DNA from: Alphaproteobacteria bacterium
GTDB taxonomy: Bacteria > Pseudomonadota > Alphaproteobacteria > Sphingomonadales > Sphingomonadaceae
Reading direction: 5' to 3'
Length of the DNA: 16,356 nt
NCBI GenBank assembly: GCA_018830415.1
Contig: JAHJSJ010000169.1
Span: 1 to 16,356 of the forward strand
The position numbers and the translations under genes were made by a program. A model generated the notes under the pieces. It was given only the letters and a program-made list of their open reading frames with translations, had not been told where the DNA came from and did no database searches. Position 1 is the stretch's first letter; each line of letters opens with the position of its first letter. Shown here piece after piece: positions 6,303-13,492 of the stretch.

Positions 6303-9092
6303 ATGAAAACGAACGGGATCAACGTAAACGCGCGCCTGCTGTGCGGGGCGGCGACCTTTCTGGCGCTGGCCGCGACCGGCGCACCGGCGCTGGCGCAGGA
6401 CGCCGAAGAGCCGGCTGCTGTTGATGGCGCTGTTGAAGGCGAGGCGATTGTCGTCACCGGTATTCGCGGGTCGATCCAGTCCTCGCTAGATGCCAAACGC
6501 AATGCGACGTCGATTGTCGAAGTGATTTCCGCTGAAGACATTGGCCAGCTGCCTGACCTTTCGATCGCCGATACACTGGCGCGCCTTCCGGGCGTGACCG
6601 CGCAGCGCGTGCGTGGCCGGTCACAGCAGATTTCGATCCGCGGCCTTGGCCCTGATTTCAGCCTCGCGCTGCTCAATGGCCGCGAAGTGGTGTCGGCGGG
6701 CAATAACCGCGGGATCGAATTCGATCAGTTCCCGTCCGAACTGATCGCGCAGGGCGTGGTCTACAAGACCGGTGATGCGCAGTTGGCCGCCATCGGCATC
6801 GCCGGTGCGGTGGATTTGCGGACGATCAAGCCGCTCGATTCCAAAAAGCGCCAGATCAGCGTCTCGGGCACCTACACCATCAATGATAATGGTTCGCTCA
6901 ACCCCGATTTCGGTGATGACGGCTACCGCTTCTTCGCGTCCTACATTGATCAGAACGCGGCGGGCACGCTCGGCTGGTCGTTGGGTGCAACAATTCAATC
7001 AATTCCCACCCAATTCGTGTCGCGCGAACTCAAGACCAACGAATTTCAGGTTGAGCGCACCCCCGAAGGCGTGAATTTCCCGCGCGACAACCCGCGTCAG
7101 GGCGCGGTGAGCCGCGAGTTTGAACGCACCTCAATCACGGGCGCGTTGCAGTTCGAACCGACCGACCGGTTTTCGCTCTCGATCGACGGCTTCTACACCG
7201 ATACCGACGATTCGGGCATTTTCCGCGGCACCGAAACCCCGATTGCCGCATGGAGCACCAATGGCGGCGCGGTGGTTGAAAGCGTCACCGGCAGCGGCCC
7301 GTTTGCCGACACGGCGACCTTCTCCAACGTCTTCCCGATTCTGCGCACCGATACCGAAGGTTCGAAGTCCGAAATCTTCGCCATCGGCGGTAACCTGGAA
7401 TGGAAGGCGACCGACAACCTCGGTTTCGTGCTCGACTATGGCTATTCGAAGCTTGATCGCAACGACATCGATTTTGAATCCATGGCTGGCACCGGCCCCA
7501 ACGGCAGCGGTGCGTCCGATACGCTGACCTTCAACTTCTCCCCAGATGGCCAATTCGGCATCGAAAGCCTGCTCGATTACACTGATCCGGGCACTGTGCT
7601 GCTGACCGATCCGGGCGGGTGGGGCCAGGTCGGCTTTATCAAAGAACCGAAGATCAACGACGAACTGAACCAGTTGCGGGCGGAAAGCTATTGGCAGTTT
7701 GACGGCGGGATCATTGACCGCATCACTGTCGGCTGGCTTTATACTGACCGTAAGAAGGACTTCGATTCCAACGAAGCCTTCCTGCGCGCCACTCCGGCGT
7801 TTGGCACGGGTGGTTTGCCCATTCCAGCCTCGGCGATCCTCGGCACGACCAAAACCAAAAGTCTGGGCATGGATATCATCGCCTATGATCCGTCGAGCTT
7901 CCTGACCGATGGCACCTATCTGGTGGAAAAGGCGACATTTGATACCGAGTGGAAAGTGGATGAAGAAGTTCACAATTTCTACATCCAGGCCGACATCGAC
8001 GGTGATCTTGGTTCGGTTCCGGTGCGCGGCAATGTCGGTCTGCGCTATGCCGATACGGATCAGTCATCGACCGGCACGATTGGCGGCGGGTTGGTGAACA
8101 CTGTCAGCGAAAGCTATGACAACTGGCTGCCGAGCGCCAACCTCAGCTTCGAAGTCATGCCCGATCTGTTCGTCCGGATCGCGGCGGCCAAGACCATTAC
8201 CCGCGCGCGGCTCGATCAGATGACCGCGAACCAGAACATTGGCTTCAACACCCAGAGCTGCATCGACACCACGGGCGACCAGCGCCCTGATACGGTGGTC
8301 GGGTTCAATCCGCCTTCGCTGGTGTGTTTCAATCTGGGCGGCGGCAACCCGGCGCTGCGGCCTTACAAATCGACCTCCTATGATATCTCGGTCGAAAAAT
8401 ATTTCTCGCCTGGTACGGCGATCATTGTCGCGGGCTTCCACAAGGAGCTGTCGGACTGGATCATCGATTTCAACGAGTTGACCGATCTGACCCAGTCGAT
8501 CCAAAATTTCGGGGCGGGCGGTATCCTGCAGACCAACCCCGAAGTCGCCACCGGCATCTTCAACGGCCCGGTCAACTTTGCCGATGGCACAATCACCGGG
8601 GTTGAAGGCACGGTGCGCCTCGATTTTGGCGACCTGGTCGATGCGCTTGACGGGTTTGGCGGATTCTACTCGATCACCTATGCCGATGCCGAGGTGGAGA
8701 ACGAGAACTTTGAGCCGCTGGCCATTCCCGGACATTCGGAAGTCACCTGGTCGGGCGATATCTTCTACGAAAAGCATGGCTTCCGCGCCAAGCTGGCAGC
8801 GCGCTATCGCGACAAGTTCCTGTCGGAAGTGCAGAACTTTGACGGGTCGCTGTCGGGTGCCAACGCCCGCAACGAAACCATTTTCGATGCACAGATTGGT
8901 TATACCTTCGAAAAGCCGGGCAGCTTCCTCGACGGGGTCGGTATTCTGGCCGAGGTGTTCAACCTGACCGATGCGCCGTTTGTGACTGAAAACGACCTGT
9001 TCGACGCAAACGGTCAGAAGACCGGCACATTTGCGAGCCGCCACGAACTTTACGGGCGGACGTTCAACTTCACGATCCGCAAGAACTTCTGA
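6303..9092 (+). CDS. TonB-dependent outer-membrane receptor (Xanthomonas/Caulobacter type), likely for maltodextrins
   Basis: A 929-residue outer-membrane beta-barrel that imports its ligand using TonB-ExbBD energy. Seen: a signal peptide (hydrophobic 12-31, APALAQ at about 27-32), a TonB-box-like EAIVVTG near 47-53, a plug domain starting with ATSIVEVISAEDIGQLPD and containing LARLPGV, ISIRGLGPDFSLALLNGREV and GIAGAVDLRT, a long barrel, and a C-terminal RTFNFTIRKNF ending in Phe as barrel-assembly signals require. This layout fits the Caulobacter/Xanthomonas receptor family that includes Caulobacter MalA. Maltodextrin as ligand is inferred from the neighbouring amylase, glucosidase, LacI and symporter. 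The ATG follows GAGAGGA by 5 nt. A divergent DUF6445/halogenase pair lies upstream and a convergent halogenase downstream, with a terminator 36 bp past the stop. Confidence 0.93.
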   Translation: MKTNGINVNARLLCGAATFLALAATGAPALAQDAEEPAAVDGAVEGEAIVVTGIRGSIQSSLDAKRNATSIVEVISAEDIGQLPDLSIADTLARLPGVTAQRVRGRSQQISIRGLGPDFSLALLNGREVVSAGNNRGIEFDQFPSELIAQGVVYKTGDAQLAAIGIAGAVDLRTIKPLDSKKRQISVSGTYTINDNGSLNPDFGDDGYRFFASYIDQNAAGTLGWSLGATIQSIPTQFVSRELKTNEFQVERTPEGVNFPRDNPRQGAVSREFERTSITGALQFEPTDRFSLSIDGFYTDTDDSGIFRGTETPIAAWSTNGGAVVESVTGSGPFADTATFSNVFPILRTDTEGSKSEIFAIGGNLEWKATDNLGFVLDYGYSKLDRNDIDFESMAGTGPNGSGASDTLTFNFSPDGQFGIESLLDYTDPGTVLLTDPGGWGQVGFIKEPKINDELNQLRAESYWQFDGGIIDRITVGWLYTDRKKDFDSNEAFLRATPAFGTGGLPIPASAILGTTKTKSLGMDIIAYDPSSFLTDGTYLVEKATFDTEWKVDEEVHNFYIQADIDGDLGSVPVRGNVGLRYADTDQSSTGTIGGGLVNTVSESYDNWLPSANLSFEVMPDLFVRIAAAKTITRARLDQMTANQNIGFNTQSCIDTTGDQRPDTVVGFNPPSLVCFNLGGGNPALRPYKSTSYDISVEKYFSPGTAIIVAGFHKELSDWIIDFNELTDLTQSIQNFGAGGILQTNPEVATGIFNGPVNFADGTITGVEGTVRLDFGDLVDALDGFGGFYSITYADAEVENENFEPLAIPGHSEVTWSGDIFYEKHGFRAKLAARYRDKFLSEVQNFDGSLSGANARNETIFDAQIGYTFEKPGSFLDGVGILAEVFNLTDAPFVTENDLFDANGQKTGTFASRHELYGRTFNFTIRKNF

Positions 9093-9128
9093 CGAAGGCG
9101 CCCTCGGGTCGCTCCGGGGTGAAACGAT

Positions 9129-9155
9129 GGGCTCGCCAGCAATGGCGGGCCCTTT
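9129..9155 (+). terminator. Rho-independent terminator after the TonB receptor
   Basis: The stem GGGCTCGCC (9129-9137) and GGCGGGCCC (9144-9152) pair with one G:T around a 6-nt loop, followed by TTT. The outer bases AACGA and TCGTT can lengthen the stem. The T run is short, so strength is uncertain. Confidence 0.7.
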
Positions 9156-9212
9156 CGTTATGGGGGCTGAGGAGGTTTTCGGCGCAGTTTGAGAAGGCGT
9201 TCTAGCCCCGGT

Positions 9213-9248
9213 TAGACCCCCTCTAGACCCCCTCTAGACCCCCTCTAG
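9213..9248 (+). repeat. Three tandem copies of an 11-bp unit
   Basis: TAGACCCCCTC is repeated exactly at 9213-9223, 9224-9234 and 9235-9245, followed by TAG. Each junction makes CTAG, a tetranucleotide usually rare in Proteobacteria, and a further CTAG lies at 9202-9205. The array ends 5 bp before the parS-like site. Confidence 0.9.
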
Positions 9249-9253
9249 GTCGA

Positions 9254-9269
9254 TGTTTCACGTGAAACA
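9254..9269. promoter_or_regulatory. parS: parS centromere-like site for ParB
   Basis: TGTTTCACGTGAAACA is a perfect palindrome (18 bp with its flanking A and T) and matches the conserved chromosomal parS site bound by ParB in Bacillus, Caulobacter and many other bacteria. Such sites cluster near the replication origin and seed ParB spreading. It lies between two convergent genes, 14 bp past the end of halogenase 2, where it breaks no reading frame. ParB binding is inferred from the exact match. Confidence 0.88.
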
Positions 9270-9282
9270 TTCACCCAAATGG

Positions 9283-10800
9283 TCAGGCTGAGGGCAGCGG
9301 CGCGGCGCAATGGCGGGCGATGAATTCGCCGTGGCTCGGCATCGCCGCCACCGCCTCGTCCATCGCAGAGCGGATTTGCGCCAGCCGCTCGGCCACCGGC
9401 ACATCGCTACGCATCGCAGCGAGCGCGGGCGCGCGGTTGGGCACGATCCCTTGCCCCAGATAGACCGCGATCCAGCTGGGATTGGTGAATAGCTCACGCT
9501 CATCCGAAACCAGCAGGCCATAATCGCGGAAATGGTCGATCTTGTATTGCAGGCTGTCGGGGATCGGCATGGCCGCGCAGTAACGCCACAGCTCGGAATC
9601 GTCACGCTCGCTGGCCTTGTAATGCAGGATCAGAAAGTCGCGGATGCGTTCATATTCCGCCGTGGTTTGCGCATTGTATTCGCGCGCTAAAAGCGGCGAC
9701 ATCGCGCTATCGGGCAGCAGCGCGATCAGCCGTAGAATGCCGTATTGGATGAGGTGCAGGCTGGTCGATTCCAGCGGCTCCATGAACCCGGCGGACAGCC
9801 CGATGGCGACGCAATTACGTTTCCAGAATGCGCGCCGCCTGCCCGCGACAAAGCGCAAGGGGCGCGGATCGGCCAGCGGCTTGCCATCCAGCGTGGCGAG
9901 CAATTCGGCGCTGGCTTCATCCTCGGAAATAAACTGGCTGCAATGCACGTAGCCATTGCCGGTGCGGTGCTGCAACGGGATGCGCCATTGCCAGCCCGCA
10001 GCCTTCGCGGTGGAACGGGTATAGGGGGTGAAGTCGCCGCTTTCACAGGGCACCGCCACCGCGCGATCACACGGCAGCCAGTGCTGCCAGCTATCGTAAC
10101 CGGCCTCCAGCGCGTCCTCGATCAAAAGCCCGCGAAAACCGCTGCAATCGATGAAGAATTCGCCCGCAATGGCGGTGCCATTTTCCAGCGTCACGCTGTC
10201 GATGAAGCCATCCTCGCCGCGCAGCGCGACATCGACCACCCGCCCTTCAACCCGCGTCACCCCGCGGGCCTCGGCAAAGCGGCGCAGGAAGGCAGCGTAG
10301 CGCGTCGCGTCAAAGTGATAGGCGTAATCGAAGGTCGATTGGATCAGGCGTCGGTCGGCGGAGGGGTGGGCAAACTTTCCCGCTTTGGCCATTGCCCAGC
10401 ACATCGCAAAATCATCAATCGGGCCAGCAACGCGGCCTTCAAGATATTCGCGCATCCAGTGGTGATAGAACGGCACCTGATCGAATTCAGCGCCATACTG
10501 GCCAAAGGGGTGGAAGTAGGAATGCCCTTGCCGCCCCCAGTCGACGAACTCGATCCCGAGTTTGAACGATCCCTGCGTCTCGCGCACAAAGGTCGCTTCG
10601 TCGATACCGAGGCGGTGGTTGAAGTTGCGGATTGGCGGGATGGTTGCCTCTCCCACGCCGATGGTGCCGATGGCGTCGGATTCGATCAGGGTGATCGCGC
10701 ATTCACTCCCCACCGCATCGGCCAGCGCCGCCGCTGTCATCCACCCGGCACTGCCACCGCCGACGATCACGATGCTTTTCAGGGGGCTAGGCTTATCCAC
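9283..10800 (-). CDS. Flavin-dependent halogenase, 'tryptophan halogenase' family (halogenase 2)
   Basis: A 505-residue paralogue of halogenase 1 with all family marks: GGGSAGW (14-20) for FAD, GEATIP (50-55), catalytic-type Lys80 in SFKLGIEF, W270-Q-W272-R-I-P275, and E344-S345 in MEPLESTS. It differs from halogenase 1 mainly in the region just after the catalytic Lys (GHSYFHPFGQYGAEFD) and toward the C-terminus, where substrate contacts lie in known halogenases, so a different substrate is possible. The start is GTG at 10800, one nucleotide after the LacI stop, with GGCGGG just upstream, implying translational coupling. It is the fourth gene of the amylase-glucosidase-lacI-halogenase operon and converges on the TonB receptor. 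Substrate and flavin reductase partner are unknown. Confidence 0.92.
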   Translation of the reverse strand: MDKPSPLKSIVIVGGGSAGWMTAAALADAVGSECAITLIESDAIGTIGVGEATIPPIRNFNHRLGIDEATFVRETQGSFKLGIEFVDWGRQGHSYFHPFGQYGAEFDQVPFYHHWMREYLEGRVAGPIDDFAMCWAMAKAGKFAHPSADRRLIQSTFDYAYHFDATRYAAFLRRFAEARGVTRVEGRVVDVALRGEDGFIDSVTLENGTAIAGEFFIDCSGFRGLLIEDALEAGYDSWQHWLPCDRAVAVPCESGDFTPYTRSTAKAAGWQWRIPLQHRTGNGYVHCSQFISEDEASAELLATLDGKPLADPRPLRFVAGRRRAFWKRNCVAIGLSAGFMEPLESTSLHLIQYGILRLIALLPDSAMSPLLAREYNAQTTAEYERIRDFLILHYKASERDDSELWRYCAAMPIPDSLQYKIDHFRDYGLLVSDERELFTNPSWIAVYLGQGIVPNRAPALAAMRSDVPVAERLAQIRSAMDEAVAAMPSHGEFIARHCAAPLPSA

Positions 10801-10801
10801 T

Positions 10802-11830
10802 TTACCCGCCGCAGCTTTCGCGGATCAGCAGGCTGGTTTCCAGCCGCTGCGAAATCGCCGGGCCATTGCCCTTGTCCATCAGTTTCGACACCAGCATCCG
10901 TCCCGCAAGATTGGCGTCCTGATCGATGGTGGTCAGCTGCGGGGTGACAAGCCGCGCGGCCGGGATATTGTCATAGCCGACTACCGAGACATCTTCGGGC
11001 ACCCGCATTCCCGAACGTGTCAGAGCGCGAATTGCACCGATTGCGATGAGGTCGCTGGCGGCGAATACCGCGTCAAATTGCAAGCCGCCGGCAATCGCGC
11101 TGCGGATCGCGGCCTCGCCCGAATGGACTTCGAAATGGGCGGGCAGGATCAGCGCGTCATCAAACGGCAGGCCCGCGCGTTCCAGCGCCTGCTTGTAACC
11201 GCGATAGCGCTGCTCGGCCTCGGGTGCTTCGGTATCGCCAAGGAACAGGATGCGCTTGTGGCCCAGCCGGGCAAGGTGTGCGGTTGCCCGCCTGCCGCCT
11301 GCGACATTGTCCGATCCAATCGCGCAATACTGGGCATCGGGAAACTCTGCCCCCCACACCACAAAGCGGTCGTCGCGCGCGGCCAGCGCGTTGAATTCGT
11401 GGTGGAGCGAGCTTTGCCCGATAAAGATCACCCCGGTCGCGCGGCTGGTGCTCATCGCGTAATCAAGATCGGCGCCAGCGCGCGGGGAGAGGTGGCTGAT
11501 CAAGAGGTCCGCATTGCGTTCGCGCGCGGCTTCGGCAACGCCGGCCAGCAGTTCGAGGAAGAACGGGTCGGCCACCCGGCTCGTCCGCGCCTGCGGAGCA
11601 GGAACGACCACCGCAATGGTCGCATCCGCGCCAATCGGCCCGCTCGGCATGGTAGCGCGGAACTCGTAATCATGCGCGCGGGCGATCTGCCAGATTTGCT
11701 GCTTGGTGCGCCGTTTGACCGACGGGCTATCATTCAACGCGCGGCTGACGGTCGAGATCGATACGCCCGCCTCACGCGCGATATCTTCCAGCGTGGCGCT
11801 GCGTTTGGTCAGGGTCGGATTATCCGCCAT
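10802..11830 (-). CDS. LacI-family transcriptional regulator, likely maltose/maltodextrin-responsive
   Basis: A 342-residue cytoplasmic repressor. Residues 13-60 form the LacI helix-turn-helix and hinge region (TLEDIAREAGVSISTVSRAL, then NDSPSVKRRTK). The rest is a periplasmic-binding-protein-like effector domain with GVIFIGQS, RRATAHLARLGHKRILFLGD, DAVFAASDLIAIGAIRAL and VSVVGYDNIPAARLVTPQLTTIDQD. The length is normal for the family. It starts 6 nt after the glucosidase stop and ends 1 nt before the halogenase 2 start, so it is made from the operon it probably controls. The likely operators are in the 15331-15639 gap and perhaps before the TonB receptor; the effector is inferred from the operon to be maltose or a related glucoside. 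Confidence 0.92.
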   Translation of the reverse strand: MADNPTLTKRSATLEDIAREAGVSISTVSRALNDSPSVKRRTKQQIWQIARAHDYEFRATMPSGPIGADATIAVVVPAPQARTSRVADPFFLELLAGVAEAARERNADLLISHLSPRAGADLDYAMSTSRATGVIFIGQSSLHHEFNALAARDDRFVVWGAEFPDAQYCAIGSDNVAGGRRATAHLARLGHKRILFLGDTEAPEAEQRYRGYKQALERAGLPFDDALILPAHFEVHSGEAAIRSAIAGGLQFDAVFAASDLIAIGAIRALTRSGMRVPEDVSVVGYDNIPAARLVTPQLTTIDQDANLAGRMLVSKLMDKGNGPAISQRLETSLLIRESCGG

Positions 11831-11836
11831 GCTTGG

Positions 11837-13492
11837 TTATTCGCCTGTCATCGCCGCCCAGTAACCCGTGCCGGGGGCGAGCATATCCGGCATGGCACCA
11901 CCATCGCCCACTGCGCTTTGCGTGGCAAGCAGGCGTGCGTTTTGCCAATTGGCGGGCGGCGACCAGGCGCAGGGCGCATCGCCCAGGTTGAAGGCGCATA
12001 ATACGGTGTTTTCACCCTGTTGCCGGATGAAAGCGACGATATCCTCAGGCGTATCGAGCAGCGTAATATCTCCGCTGACCAAAGCCGGGAATTGGCGCCG
12101 CAAGCGCAGGATCCTTTGTGCGTAAGCGAGGGTTGAGACGGGGTCAGACGTCTGCGTGTCAACCGCAAAGCCCGCATGCGCCGGATCGGGTTTGAGCCAG
12201 GTGCGGTTTGCGCGGGAAAAGCCTGCCTGCGGTGCGCTGGCCTGCCACGGCATCGGCGTGCGCGCGCCGTCGCGGCCCAGAGTGTGCGGCCAGTTGGCGA
12301 TGGCTTCGGGATCTTGCAGGTCTTCGAATGCGACCTTGCCCTGCGGCAGGCCCAGTTCCTCGCCCTGATAGATGATCGGATTGCCGCGCAGTGCCAGCAA
12401 CAACAGCAGGTTGAGCCTTGCGGCGCGCGCGTAATCGCCATCGCTGGCCCAGCGGGTGACAGCGCGCGGGGCATCGTGGTTGGAAAACGCCCACGAAGGC
12501 CAGCCTTCGCCCGGATCCCCGCTCCATTGCGAAAGGGTCGCACGCACCAGGGGCGCGGTCAGGCGCGGGGCGTAGAGGAAATCGAAATTATAGGCCGAAT
12601 CCAGCCGTTTTCCGCCTTGGGTAAAGGCTTTCATTTCCGCGAGTGGCTCCGGCCCGCCGACTTCGGCGACGGTGAAGCGGCCCGGATATTCATCAATCGT
12701 CGCGCGGATGCGTTCGAGGAATACCGCAATATCGCGGTGCGACTGGTTATACCGTTTCACCTGCATGTCGAACGGCCGCGTGACCTGCGCCATCGGAAGG
12801 CCCGATGGGGGATTGTCGCGCAATTCGGGATCATGCATCGAAAAATTGAGCGCATCGAGGCGGAACCCGTCGACCCCGCGCGCCAGCCAGAACCGCGCCA
12901 CATCAAGCAGCGCGTCCTGAACCGCGATATTATGCACGTTCAGATCGGGTTGGCTGGTGAGGAAATTGTGCAAGTAATATTGCTTGCGCGGGCCATCCCA
13001 CTGCCACGCCGATCCGCCAAACACCGACTGCCAGTTCGAGGGGGGCGAGCCATCGGGCCTGGGATCGGCCCAGACATACCAGTCGGCCTTGGGATTGGTG
13101 CGATCCTGACGGCTTTCCTGAAACCAGGCATGTTCATCCGAGGTGTGCGAATAGACCTGATCGATGATCACTTTCAGGCCGAGCGCGTGGGCCTTTTCGA
13201 TGATCCGGTCAAAATCGGCAAAGCTGCCAAAGCTGGGATCGATCCCGCAGTAATCGGCCACATCATAGCCGAAATCGCGCATTGGCGAGGTGAAAAACGG
13301 CGAAATCCAGATGCCGTCCACGCCCAGACCGGCGATGTAATCCAGCCCTTCGACGATGCCCGCAAGGTCGCCGATCCCGTCACCCGTGGTGTCGCGGAAA
13401 CTGCGCGGATAGATCTGATAAATCACCGCGCCGCGCCACCATTGCGGATCGTAGTGGATGGCTGCGGCAGCAGCGCCAATCGCGGTTGCCAT
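11837..13492 (-). CDS. Alpha-glucosidase / oligo-1,6-glucosidase-like, GH13 family
   Basis: A 551-residue glycoside hydrolase that should release glucose from maltose and short maltodextrins. No signal peptide is seen, so it should act in the cytoplasm. The four GH13 regions are intact: D111-QVYSH116, GFR-L-D213 (nucleophile), E277 in VAEVGG (acid/base), and N338-H339-D340. The flanking ISPFFTSPMRDFGYDVADY and TPMPW blocks are typical of alpha-glucosidases of the GH13_23 or GH13_17-like type; the subfamily is tentative. The true start is ATG 13492, which shares its first base with the amylase stop (TAATG); an earlier in-frame start at 13582 would lie wholly inside the amylase gene and add no family sequence. 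It is second in the operon and followed 6 nt later by lacI. Confidence 0.93.
   Translation of the reverse strand: MATAIGAAAAAIHYDPQWWRGAVIYQIYPRSFRDTTGDGIGDLAGIVEGLDYIAGLGVDGIWISPFFTSPMRDFGYDVADYCGIDPSFGSFADFDRIIEKAHALGLKVIIDQVYSHTSDEHAWFQESRQDRTNPKADWYVWADPRPDGSPPSNWQSVFGGSAWQWDGPRKQYYLHNFLTSQPDLNVHNIAVQDALLDVARFWLARGVDGFRLDALNFSMHDPELRDNPPSGLPMAQVTRPFDMQVKRYNQSHRDIAVFLERIRATIDEYPGRFTVAEVGGPEPLAEMKAFTQGGKRLDSAYNFDFLYAPRLTAPLVRATLSQWSGDPGEGWPSWAFSNHDAPRAVTRWASDGDYARAARLNLLLLLALRGNPIIYQGEELGLPQGKVAFEDLQDPEAIANWPHTLGRDGARTPMPWQASAPQAGFSRANRTWLKPDPAHAGFAVDTQTSDPVSTLAYAQRILRLRRQFPALVSGDITLLDTPEDIVAFIRQQGENTVLCAFNLGDAPCAWSPPANWQNARLLATQSAVGDGGAMPDMLAPGTGYWAAMTGE

Noticed and set aside
7131..9044. 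Minus-strand open frames of 280 and 326 codons
   Set aside because: Both are shadows inside the TonB receptor gene.
9121..9282. Possible small RNA or CRISPR-like repeats in the gap after the TonB receptor
   Set aside because: The 11-bp units are direct and contiguous without spacers, and the only hairpin is best read as the receptor's terminator.
9745..10947. 400-codon plus-strand open frame
   Set aside because: Antisense to halogenase 2 and the end of lacI; no domain, low-complexity composition.
10562..12001. 479-codon plus-strand open frame
   Set aside because: It runs opposite parts of halogenase 2, all of lacI and the glucosidase end; a GC-driven shadow frame.
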